Assembly (NCBI GenBank): GCA_038751255.1
Contig: JBCDGN010000135.1
Location: 1-8,571 of the forward strand
From: JANSYP01 sp038751255
GTDB taxonomy: Bacteria > Pseudomonadota > Alphaproteobacteria > Rhodobacterales > Rhodobacteraceae
Length of the DNA: 8,571 bases
Reading direction: 5' to 3'
Numbering within the stretch: position 1 is the first letter of the stretch; the number at the start of each line of letters is the position of its first letter. Below, in pieces: positions 1 to 6,379 of the stretch. A program made the position numbers and the translations under genes. Below the pieces are notes generated by a model. It was given only the letters and a program-made list of their open reading frames with translations. It ran no database searches and had not been told where the DNA came from.

Positions 1-420
1 GTACTGACCGCCGGGCGTGTCACGTTCATCCAGAACCACCACATCCGCTCCAGCGCTGGCAGCGGTGACTGCTGCGCTCAGCCCGGCCGGACCCGCCCCG
101 ATGATTGCGATCTCTGCATCGATCTTATTTGCCACTTGCGCACAGGGTGGTTGCGTTCCAAGCGCAAAGGCACGCTCTTCTTCGCGAGAGACAACCATCT
201 CTGCCTGGACTTCGGTCATACACGCGCGTTGCCCACGCAACCCGTCAACGGTGACGAGGCAATCGTGGCAAATTCCCATCCCGCAAAAGACGCCACGCGC
301 CGCACCGCTGCGGCGGGCCCCTAACACCGGTTGATGTGCGGCGGCGAGCGCTGCAGCGATACTATCGCCTTGCTTTGCGGGGATTGCCTGGCCTTCGAAC
401 TGAAAGATCATATCGCCCAT
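1..420 (-). CDS. Fused [2Fe-2S]–FAD oxidoreductase, N-terminal 140 residues (runs off the window)
   Basis: I read this reverse-strand frame directly. It starts at an ATG (418-420) and stays open to base 1, so the 3' part is missing. Residues 1 to about 95 form a small [2Fe-2S] domain with cysteines at 46, 51, 54 and 67 (CX4CX2CX12C), the plant-ferredoxin-like arrangement of the HcnA/opine-oxidase small subunit. From about residue 103 a Rossmann FAD-binding motif follows (AIIGAGPAGLSAA), and residues 130-139 read LDERDTPGGQ, typical of HcnB, opine oxidase and D-hydroxyproline dehydrogenase alpha subunits. Such proteins oxidise amines or imino acids and pass electrons through flavin and the iron-sulfur cluster. 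Here the two parts, often separate genes, lie in one polypeptide. The start is 6 bases after the DapA-like stop with no clear Shine-Dalgarno, suggesting translational coupling; an ATG at 411 is an alternative. The substrate and any partner subunit lie outside what can be seen. Confidence 0.85.
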   Translation of the reverse strand, partial: MGDMIFQFEGQAIPAKQGDSIAAALAAAHQPVLGARRSGAARGVFCGMGICHDCLVTVDGLRGQRACMTEVQAEMVVSREEERAFALGTQPPCAQVANKIDAEIAIIGAGPAGLSAAVTAASAGADVVVLDERDTPGGQY

Positions 421-426
421 ATGGGG

Positions 427-1323
427 CTAGGCTGGGACTTTGGGCAATGCGCCGACTGATTTGAGCATGGCCCTAGCATCGGCCCATTCGCTTTGAGGCA
501 GCGGCAACCGCGGTGGTCTGGGTGCCCCGACCGGCTGTCCCATCAGCTCAAGCGCCGCCTTACTGCCCGAGACATAGCGGTGTCCAGCCACAAGCCGTAT
601 GATCGGCAGCACCTCTTTATAGAGCGCGCGCGCCGCATCGTAGTCTTGCTCATCAACCGTCAACGTAAAGAGCTTCGCGAGAGCCTTGGGAAGGATATTG
701 GACCCAACCGCGACCCAGCCTTGGGCCCCTTCGACAAAGCTCTCAAACCCCATGATCCCACCGAACACAGTCATGCGTCCATCGGCCAAGTCCAGGATAT
801 CGCGGATGCGCGTCACATCCATGGTCGATTCCTTGATATAGTCGATGTTTGGAAGTTTGGAGAGCTCCGCGACCAGGTCCGGAGTGAGATCCACATTCGC
901 GGTGGCGGGGTTGTTGTAGATCATGATGGGACAGCGCGCCGCTTCGCCGATACGTCCGAAATGGTGGATCAACTCGTCCCATGTCGGCGTCGAGTAAAAG
1001 GGCGGGATGATCATCGTGCCATCGGCGCCAAGCTCTTCCGCCATCTGCACATTTTCGATGACATCATCGGTGCTTTCGGCCCCCGCGCCGACCAAAACCG
1101 GCACCCGCCCCGCTGCGGTGTCGATCACGCATTTGGCCACCGCGCGGCGTTCATCTGGGCTCAAGGATAGAAACTCGCCCGTCGATCCCAGGGGGATCAA
1201 CCCATGGATCCCCTCACGTATTTGCCAATCGGTAAAGCGTCTTTGAGCATCAAGATCGAGCCCGCCATTGGCGTCGAAGGCGGTGATCATCACGGTATAG
1301 GTGCCGCGGAACGGTTTGGTCAT
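427..1323 (-). CDS. DapA/NanA-family Schiff-base aldolase or dehydratase
   Basis: This complete 298-residue protein has the usual length of the dihydrodipicolinate synthase/N-acetylneuraminate lyase TIM-barrel family. It has the GSTGE carboxylate-binding loop (46-50), the catalytic tyrosine in YNNP (Tyr136) and the Schiff-base lysine in YIKES (Lys164), so a pyruvate-type imine mechanism is expected in the cytoplasm. The arginine that follows the tyrosine by five residues in true DapA (binding aspartate-semialdehyde) is Thr141 here, which argues against housekeeping lysine biosynthesis. Within a catabolic operon a lyase or deaminase of a 2-oxo acid is more likely, for example something resembling the pyrroline-4-hydroxy-2-carboxylate deaminase of hydroxyproline degradation, but the exact reaction is inferred. 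The ATG overlaps the stop of the phosphotriesterase-like gene (ATGA), indicating coupled translation. Family assignment is firm; substrate is unknown. Confidence 0.9.
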   Translation of the reverse strand: MTKPFRGTYTVMITAFDANGGLDLDAQRRFTDWQIREGIHGLIPLGSTGEFLSLSPDERRAVAKCVIDTAAGRVPVLVGAGAESTDDVIENVQMAEELGADGTMIIPPFYSTPTWDELIHHFGRIGEAARCPIMIYNNPATANVDLTPDLVAELSKLPNIDYIKESTMDVTRIRDILDLADGRMTVFGGIMGFESFVEGAQGWVAVGSNILPKALAKLFTLTVDEQDYDAARALYKEVLPIIRLVAGHRYVSGSKAALELMGQPVGAPRPPRLPLPQSEWADARAMLKSVGALPKVPA

Positions 1324-2345
1324 GCCTGTGCCTCCGGAAGAGTGAGCAATCTCAGTGGGGTCTCGCGCAAAAGTTTCACGATCAGCTCAGGATCAAAGCC
1401 GAGCCTTTGCATCATGGGACGGACATTGCGCAATATATGGCCATAGCCGTGCCCGCCCCAACGGCGGAGCCGTGTCTTGGTGCAAATGTCATGCGAGACC
1501 AGAATTTGGTCCGCATACCCGGCCTCGGCAAATTTTTGAATGAGTGCAAGCCGATCACGATCGGTGGGCAGAGCAACATCCGCCATCCAGTAATGCGATT
1601 GCTCGATCCCGAAGAAATCCCATTCGACATTGGCACCGCGCGCCAGAAGCTCCTCAATGCCCTGCCCGTCCGGATGTGTCCGGTCCATATGGCACAGGAT
1701 GACGCGCGCGGGATCGAGCGCCTCGGCCTCGACAATATCAAGGATCTCGGCGCATGCCTTAGGCGCTCTGCCGGGATGCACGGAAAGCGCGGCACCAGTG
1801 AGACCGGCTGCGCGTGCTGCCGCTTGCAGCGCACGGCGTTCAATGGGTGCGATGGGCCATGAACACCCCATTTCTCCGATCAGTCCGGCACGTATCTCGG
1901 TTCCGTCGAGCCCATATGTCACCTCATCGACAAAGCGATGCGACAGCGTTTCCAAATCCAGCTCACCGATATCCGGTGTCAGGTAGGGGGCGGTGTAGCA
2001 TCCCGCAGCGGCCACGATATGGACGCCAGATATCCGCGCAGCGTCAGCTAGACCGGACGGGTTGCGCGCAAGTCCCGCCACCGACTGATCAACGATAAGG
2101 CTGCCACCATCCGCGGCCAGATGTGCAAGCTCCGTCGCGGCGACTTCTGGATCGGTTTGATGGGCGTTGGCAGGGGCCTCGTTTGAAAGGTAGTCGATCT
2201 GCCAGCGATCTTCGGCAAGGATCTCGGCGTCACGGTCCCCGATCGATCCTGGGGGGACGAAATCGAAGAGCACATGCTCATGAAACATCACCTGTCCGAC
2301 CACTGTTGGATCAACATCGCCGAGGACGGTTCGCACGACACCCAT
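1320..2345 (-). CDS. Phosphotriesterase-family amidohydrolase (PHP/PTER-like)
   Basis: This 341-residue protein belongs to the phosphotriesterase branch of the amidohydrolase superfamily. The binuclear metal ligands are in order: His22 and His24 (FHEHVLFD), Glu158 (GLIGEMG), His190 (SVHPG), His219 (LCHMD) and Asp286 (VSHDI). The bridging residue is Glu, as in E. coli PHP, rather than the carboxylated lysine of organophosphate-degrading phosphotriesterases. This points to an amide, ester or lactone substrate. A mammalian relative, PTER, hydrolyses N-acetyltaurine, which shows that the family includes amidases, but that activity should not be transferred here. No signal peptide is seen, so it should act in the cytoplasm. 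The gene starts 2 bases after the ABC ATPase stop and overlaps the DapA-like start, so it is embedded in the operon. A hydrolytic step on the imported compound is the likely role. Confidence 0.88.
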   Translation of the reverse strand: MGVVRTVLGDVDPTVVGQVMFHEHVLFDFVPPGSIGDRDAEILAEDRWQIDYLSNEAPANAHQTDPEVAATELAHLAADGGSLIVDQSVAGLARNPSGLADAARISGVHIVAAAGCYTAPYLTPDIGELDLETLSHRFVDEVTYGLDGTEIRAGLIGEMGCSWPIAPIERRALQAAARAAGLTGAALSVHPGRAPKACAEILDIVEAEALDPARVILCHMDRTHPDGQGIEELLARGANVEWDFFGIEQSHYWMADVALPTDRDRLALIQKFAEAGYADQILVSHDICTKTRLRRWGGHGYGHILRNVRPMMQRLGFDPELIVKLLRETPLRLLTLPEAQA

Positions 2346-2347
2346 CT

Positions 2348-3178
2348 CTAGTGCTGCAGAATCTTTGAAAGGAAGAGCGTGGTGTGCTCGCTCTCTGGAT
2401 CGGTGAAGAACTTCTCCGGCGGCGCTTCCTCCACGATGCGGCCGTCATGCATCAAGATCACCCGATCCGCAGCCGCGCGCGCAAACCCCATTTCATGGGT
2501 CACGACGATCATGGTCATGCCTTGCCGCGACAGATCGATCATCACGTCGAGCACTTCCGAGATCATCTCCGGGTCAAGCGCCGAGGTCGGCTCGTCAAAG
2601 AGCATCACCTTAGGCTTCATTGCCAATGCGCGCGCAATGGCCACGCGCTGCTGCTGGCCGCCCGAAAGCTGGCGTGGATAGGCGTTTTCCTTGTGGGGCA
2701 GGCCGACACGCTCAAGCAGCGCGCGTGCCTCCTTACGCACCTCGGTTTTGTCACGCTTCAGGATATGGACCGGCGCCATGGTGATGTTTTCGATCACGCT
2801 CACATGTGGAAACAGATTGAAGTTCTGGAACACCATCCCAAGGTCGCGCTGTTGGCGCGCGATCTGAGCGTCGCGCAATGCAATCCGCTTACCATGTGCT
2901 TCTCGATATCCCATCAGATTGCCCGCGGCGCGGATCGTGCCGCTATCGATCGTCTCGAGCTGATCTATACAGCGCAGCAGCGTGCTTTTACCGCTGCCAG
3001 AGCGTCCGCAGATAACGACGACCTCTCCTTGGTGCACAGTCAGTGAGACATCTTTCAGAACATGATTGCCGCTGAATCGCTTTTGCACGTTCTCGATGAT
3101 GACAATGGGGTCCCCAAGCGTGCGATGTGAATTCGGCGCGCCTGGAGTGGCGGCTTCGTCTTCAACTTCTAAGGCCAT
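2348..3178 (-). CDS. Polar amino-acid-type ABC transporter ATPase
   Basis: This 276-residue protein is the energising subunit of a GlnQ/HisP-type importer. All nucleotide-binding motifs are present: Walker A GRSGSGKST (58-66), Q-loop Gln118 in VFQNFNLFPH, signature LSGGQ (171-175), Walker B VMLFDE (191-196), D-loop SALD (199-202) and switch His228 (VVTHEMGFA). A roughly 24-residue acidic and polar extension precedes the ATPase fold. The ATG at 3178 is supported by AGGAGG at 3195-3190, 11 bases upstream and lying inside the end of the permease gene. The gene sits between the permease and the phosphotriesterase-like gene with gaps of 6 and 2 bases, so transport and catabolism are co-transcribed. 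The family says amino acids or close analogues are carried; the exact ligand is not readable. Confidence 0.95.
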   Translation of the reverse strand: MALEVEDEAATPGAPNSHRTLGDPIVIIENVQKRFSGNHVLKDVSLTVHQGEVVVICGRSGSGKSTLLRCIDQLETIDSGTIRAAGNLMGYREAHGKRIALRDAQIARQQRDLGMVFQNFNLFPHVSVIENITMAPVHILKRDKTEVRKEARALLERVGLPHKENAYPRQLSGGQQQRVAIARALAMKPKVMLFDEPTSALDPEMISEVLDVMIDLSRQGMTMIVVTHEMGFARAAADRVILMHDGRIVEEAPPEKFFTDPESEHTTLFLSKILQH

Positions 3179-3184
3179 GATTTC

Positions 3185-3916
3185 TTAGACCTCCTCAGAT
3201 TTTCGAAGCGCGAAGCGGTCCTTTTTCGCATCCGCCGAAACCGCCTCTTCCGATCCGAACGGCTTTTCGTAATGCGCCTCGATCCGCACCTGTATCATAC
3301 TCCATATCGAGACGAGGATCAGATACCAGACCGCCGCGCAGGAGTACGCCTCCAGCACGCGAAACTGCGTCTGCGCCAACATTTGCGCCATCCGCATCAG
3401 TTCTTCCATGGAGATCACAGAGGCAAGCGAGGTCGTCTTCAGCATTCCGTTGAATTGATTGCCGAGCGGCGGAATAATCGTGCGCGTCGCTTGCGGGATA
3501 ATCACCAGATACATGCGCTGTCGCCATGTCATGCCCACAGCGCGGGACGCATCGGTTTGCCCCTTGTCTACAGACATGATGCCAGAGCGAATGATCTCGG
3601 CCAGATAGGCGCCTTCGTTGAGCGCTAGACCGATGATGGCCGATTCAATAACGGTGAGCCGGATGCCAAGCTGCGGCAAGCCAGTGTAGATGATCACCAG
3701 TTGGATCAACACCGGGGTGCCGCGAAAAAGCCAAATGTAGAATTCGGCAATCCAACGCAACGCCCGGTTGCCATACATCTTCATCAAAGCGGCCAGCACA
3801 CCAAGACCGAGACCGAGAACCATCGAAATGACACTCAACCAAACCGTGGTCCACGCGCCGCGGAGCATCAGACCATTGGTCAGATAGCTAAAGAAAATCT
3901 CCCAACTCCAGTTCAC
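3185..3916 (-). CDS. Polar amino-acid-type ABC transporter permease (HisM/GlnP family)
   Basis: This 243-residue inner-membrane protein has several hydrophobic segments (for example about 21-45, 69-80, 90-105 and 192-210). It also has the RGTPVLIQ motif (65-72) and the EAA-type cytoplasmic loop after NEGAYLAEIIRSG, reading GQTDASRAVGM at 119-129, which contacts the ATPase. The start is GTG at 3916, preceded at 7 bases by GGAG (3927-3924). Length and motifs are normal for the family. Only one permease gene is present, although many amino-acid importers use two, so a homodimeric channel is the simplest model; a second permease elsewhere cannot be excluded. The last 30 residues are charged and probably cytoplasmic. 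The gene follows the binding-protein gene after a 108-base gap containing a hairpin. Confidence 0.94.
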   Translation of the reverse strand: MNWSWEIFFSYLTNGLMLRGAWTTVWLSVISMVLGLGLGVLAALMKMYGNRALRWIAEFYIWLFRGTPVLIQLVIIYTGLPQLGIRLTVIESAIIGLALNEGAYLAEIIRSGIMSVDKGQTDASRAVGMTWRQRMYLVIIPQATRTIIPPLGNQFNGMLKTTSLASVISMEELMRMAQMLAQTQFRVLEAYSCAAVWYLILVSIWSMIQVRIEAHYEKPFGSEEAVSADAKKDRFALRKSEEV

Positions 3917-4024
3917 GGGCGCGCTCCGGTTGTCTCATTGTGGCTGTGTTGGCTGGGCGTCTGCAGATGCCCGGCCGGTTGGACCAGCCCTGACCCGCCA
4001 AGATCAGGGCCGGTGTGGTATATC
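3917..4024 (-). promoter_or_regulatory. Intercistronic hairpin between binding-protein and permease genes
   Basis: The 108-base gap contains an inverted repeat at 3983-3993 and 4004-4014. In the minus-strand RNA this is an 11-base-pair stem with a single G·U pair and a 10-base loop. No run of T follows in the direction of transcription, so it is not a standard terminator. Such structures after binding-protein genes commonly protect the upstream message or attenuate downstream expression, giving excess periplasmic protein over membrane subunits. That role is inferred from position. The permease Shine-Dalgarno (3927-3924) is at the downstream edge of this gap. Confidence 0.6.
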
Positions 4025-4873
4025 TTATTCAGGCGTGTAGTAGACCGCGATGTCGCCAGTATAGTCATCCCAGAACTGGATCTGCGTTGCGCCATAGGCG
4101 GACATCATATCATTGTAGGTGCCGTCTTCGACCATACCGCGGAGAACCTCTGCTACAGCCTCAGCCAATTCACCGCCGGTTTGGCCATCAAAGCCAAAAG
4201 AAGAAGGCAGCCCTGGGTTCAGTCCAGAAGCCCCCACATCAAAGGGACCTTGTTCGGCAAGATAGGCCGCCGTTGCGTCCGGACCGAAGACAGCGACGAC
4301 CTGCCCAGCACCAAGAGCAGCAAAGGCATCTGCGAACGTGTTGAAGGCCTGGATATCCATGGACTCCATGCCCTGCGCCACCTGCTCATCATTGATCTCG
4401 CGGATCAAGCCATCGGCAAAACCAGAAATCTCAGTGCCCACGGGCTTGCCCGCGAGTTGCTCGTAGCTGGTGACACCCTGAGGATTGCCATCTTGCACAA
4501 CGATGGCCAAGGCGTTCACGACATAGGGCACCATCTGCATGATCTTCGCGCGATCAGGGTTGTAGTAGAGGCCGGTGTTGATCATGTCCCAGCGCTTGCT
4601 TGCCAGACCGGGGATCTGCACTTCGAAAGGCACGTTGGTATAGACCGGCTCTAAACAGAGACGCTTTGCAATCTCATCGCCAAGATCGGGATGCAGACCT
4701 TTCAACTCGCCCGAGGCATCGATGTATTGCCGTGGTGGGAGCGTGGCGTTGATCGACATGGTCAGTTTGCCGGGTTCGACGGTTGGTAGGTTTTCCGGAC
4801 ATTCCTGGGCCAGGACCATGCCACTGGAGACACCGAATCCGAGTGTAAGTGCACCAAATATGAGACGTTTCAT
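4025..4873 (-). CDS. Periplasmic substrate-binding protein, family 3 (amino-acid type)
   Basis: This 282-residue protein starts with a classical Sec signal peptide: a basic MKR start, a hydrophobic stretch, and a likely cut after Ala22 (VLA|QE). The mature part begins like family 3 solute-binding proteins, with a LPPRQYIDASGELKG-like opening followed by HPDLGDEIAKRL. The IPGLASKRWDMI stretch is the usual W..LIPAL..G..D region of the family. It should capture the substrate in the periplasm and deliver it to the permease-ATPase complex encoded just downstream. The ATG at 4873 has a good ribosome binding site, AAGGAAG at 4885-4879, 5 bases upstream. No lipobox is seen; Cys25 lies after the predicted cut and may form a disulfide. 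Ligand identity is unknown, but polar amino acids or derivatives are typical. Confidence 0.93.
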   Translation of the reverse strand: MKRLIFGALTLGFGVSSGMVLAQECPENLPTVEPGKLTMSINATLPPRQYIDASGELKGLHPDLGDEIAKRLCLEPVYTNVPFEVQIPGLASKRWDMINTGLYYNPDRAKIMQMVPYVVNALAIVVQDGNPQGVTSYEQLAGKPVGTEISGFADGLIREINDEQVAQGMESMDIQAFNTFADAFAALGAGQVVAVFGPDATAAYLAEQGPFDVGASGLNPGLPSSFGFDGQTGGELAEAVAEVLRGMVEDGTYNDMMSAYGATQIQFWDDYTGDIAVYYTPE

Positions 4874-4927
4874 TCTTTCTTCCTTTCTGTCGGGACGTAT
4901 CTTGGGCTGTTCAGTGAGCTTCTCTGT

Positions 4928-6226
4928 TCAAGGATGATTTGCCTTGGCGCCCGAGCACCAGGCGGCAACTATGTTGGTGGTGACCTCAACCATGCGATGA
5001 AAATCGGCCACATCGATCCATTCATCGTGGCGGTCGTTTTGCGAGAGATCCCCGCCTAGACAGCCAAGCCCGACGCAGGGGATGCCAGCCTCGACAATGG
5101 GATTTCGGATGTCCGACGAAGTGTGCATCGGGTTCACGTGCGGCGCGGCCCCTGTGATCGCCTTCACGGCCGCAGCGGCGGTTTGATAGAGCGGGTGATC
5201 ACTTGCCACTTCGCCACCGGTGACGCCGGTGACCCAGGTGATCTCTGGCGGTTGCGCGACCAACCATGGATCTTGCGCTGCCGCGTGCATCACAGCTTCG
5301 GTGATTTCGGCTTTCACCCCCTCCAGCGTTTCTCCCGGCGGGAAGGATACCGCGCAGCCAAGCGTACAGGTGTCTTCGATCCGTGACAGTCGGTTCATTT
5401 CTCCGCAGGAGATCCTTGAGATGTGGATATTCGTGGCGCGCCCGACCTTTGCTTCGATCAGGGTATGCCGAACGCGTTCGGCCCGGGCCTCAGCCAGGTC
5501 CATCAAAGCCGCGCGGATCACAAGCGCTTTGTCGATCGGGTTCTCTGACATATGCGAGAACGCGGTATGCCCCGGCTCTGTCGTGTCGGGAGGACGTCCC
5601 GAAACACTGATGTGAAACTCGATCTGTCCAGATGCCACCGCTTTGATTTCGCGCATCCCAACCCCGGATTCTGCCGGGTGAAGGTACAGCGATGCGTCCG
5701 CTGTCAGGCCATCATGCAAGAGCGCGGCAACCCCACGCGCGTATCTTTTTGACGGAGTGGACGCAAAGATCGCATCGCCTTTCGCTCCGTTTCCAGCTGC
5801 TGCGCGCTCGATCGCCAGGATCGCGGCCGCACAGCCAGCCAGATCGTCAGCAACGCCCCAGCCATAGAGCCGACCCTGGTCGACCTCGCCCTCAAACGGC
5901 GCGTGATGCCAGCGCGATGTATCGCCTACGGGTTCCCCGTCGGGATGGGCGAACATCAAAAGACTGGGCATATTCTGGACGCCCCGAAGTGTCCCGATCA
6001 CCGCTGAGCGCCGTTCCGTCGCGCGGGCTGTATCAACGGCAAATTCACCCTTAACCGCCACATCGGCAGGGTCGTATTCGTGCGTGCGGACCTCACAGCC
6101 TGCAGCTTCTAGACGGTCTTTCACGATGGATTGGACGGCGTCTTCACCATCCGTTTGCGCCCCTATCAGAGTGCGCAAAAGTCCTATCGCGGCATCAGAT
6201 TGACCCAAAACTCCCCCACGGCTCAC
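4928..6226 (-). CDS. M20-family metallohydrolase-like protein with an altered active site
   Basis: This 432-residue protein has the length and layout of M20 peptidases and deacylases (ArgE, DapE, CPG2 group). The metal-site His-x-Asp appears as HPDGEP (His94, Asp96), the bridging aspartate as YGWGVADDLAG (Asp127), a later acidic ligand probably Glu186 (PAESG), and the C-terminal ligand His400 (RHDEW). The middle lid domain carries GHTAFSHMSENPIDKA. Unusually, where family members have the Glu-Glu pair (catalytic base plus metal ligand, about 34 residues after the bridging Asp), this protein reads STPSKRY (156-162), with no acid. It may be a divergent subfamily or a non-peptidase. The start is uncertain: GTG at 6226 gives the longest frame but has no Shine-Dalgarno, and the presumed operator lies immediately upstream. 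A later start or a leaderless message is possible. No signal peptide is seen, so it is probably cytoplasmic. It is the first gene of the operon. Confidence 0.85.
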   Translation of the reverse strand: MSRGGVLGQSDAAIGLLRTLIGAQTDGEDAVQSIVKDRLEAAGCEVRTHEYDPADVAVKGEFAVDTARATERRSAVIGTLRGVQNMPSLLMFAHPDGEPVGDTSRWHHAPFEGEVDQGRLYGWGVADDLAGCAAAILAIERAAAGNGAKGDAIFASTPSKRYARGVAALLHDGLTADASLYLHPAESGVGMREIKAVASGQIEFHISVSGRPPDTTEPGHTAFSHMSENPIDKALVIRAALMDLAEARAERVRHTLIEAKVGRATNIHISRISCGEMNRLSRIEDTCTLGCAVSFPPGETLEGVKAEITEAVMHAAAQDPWLVAQPPEITWVTGVTGGEVASDHPLYQTAAAAVKAITGAAPHVNPMHTSSDIRNPIVEAGIPCVGLGCLGGDLSQNDRHDEWIDVADFHRMVEVTTNIVAAWCSGAKANHP

Positions 6227-6227
6227 A

Positions 6228-6248
6228 TGGTATACGAACGGTATACAT
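6228..6248. promoter_or_regulatory. Tandem GGTATAC operator boxes at the head of the operon
   Basis: Two palindromic GTATAC cores lie at 6230-6235 and 6241-6246. Both are preceded by G (TGGTATACGA and CGGTATACAT on the plus strand), and their centres are 11 bp apart, one helical turn. FadR/VanR-type GntR regulators commonly bind TGGTATACCA-like palindromes, and a GntR gene is divergently transcribed 130 bases away. The boxes abut the annotated GTG start of the M20-like gene, so a bound repressor would block transcription initiation or early elongation. The match to the regulator is inferred. Confidence 0.55.
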
Positions 6249-6379
6249 TTACGGTGGTCTATGAGATTGATCTGCGCAATACTTGATTTCGAATGGCGCG
6301 GACTCCGGCTGTTCGATAAAATCTCAACGCCCTATTCCCGGGACTGACGTGAAAAAATGAACGATACTGCCCTTAAATT
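6249..6379. promoter_or_regulatory. Divergent promoter region between the operon and the GntR gene
   Basis: This short intergenic stretch must contain the promoters for both the minus-strand operon and the plus-strand regulator. It is more AT-rich than the flanking genes (for example around 6315-6322 and 6351-6380). I could not find a convincing pair of -35 and -10 hexamers at 16-18 bp spacing on either strand, so exact promoters are not called. Confidence 0.4.

Noticed and set aside
493..1170. Plus-strand open frame of 225 codons opposite the DapA-like gene
   Set aside because: It is a shadow of a complete, motif-rich gene.
427..1323. Housekeeping dapA of lysine biosynthesis
   Set aside because: The substrate arginine is replaced by threonine and the gene is embedded in a transporter and catabolic operon.
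2384..3046. Plus-strand open frame of 220 codons opposite the ABC ATPase
   Set aside because: The minus strand encodes every ABC ATPase motif in order, so this is an antisense shadow.
3185..4024. A second permease gene in the gap between binding protein and permease
   Set aside because: The gap is only 108 bases and contains no coding frame outside the neighbouring genes.
3701..4654. Long plus-strand open frame (317 codons) opposite the permease and binding-protein genes
   Set aside because: It runs antisense across two well-supported genes and their intergenic gap, and its protein shows no family motif. High GC third positions readily create such frames.
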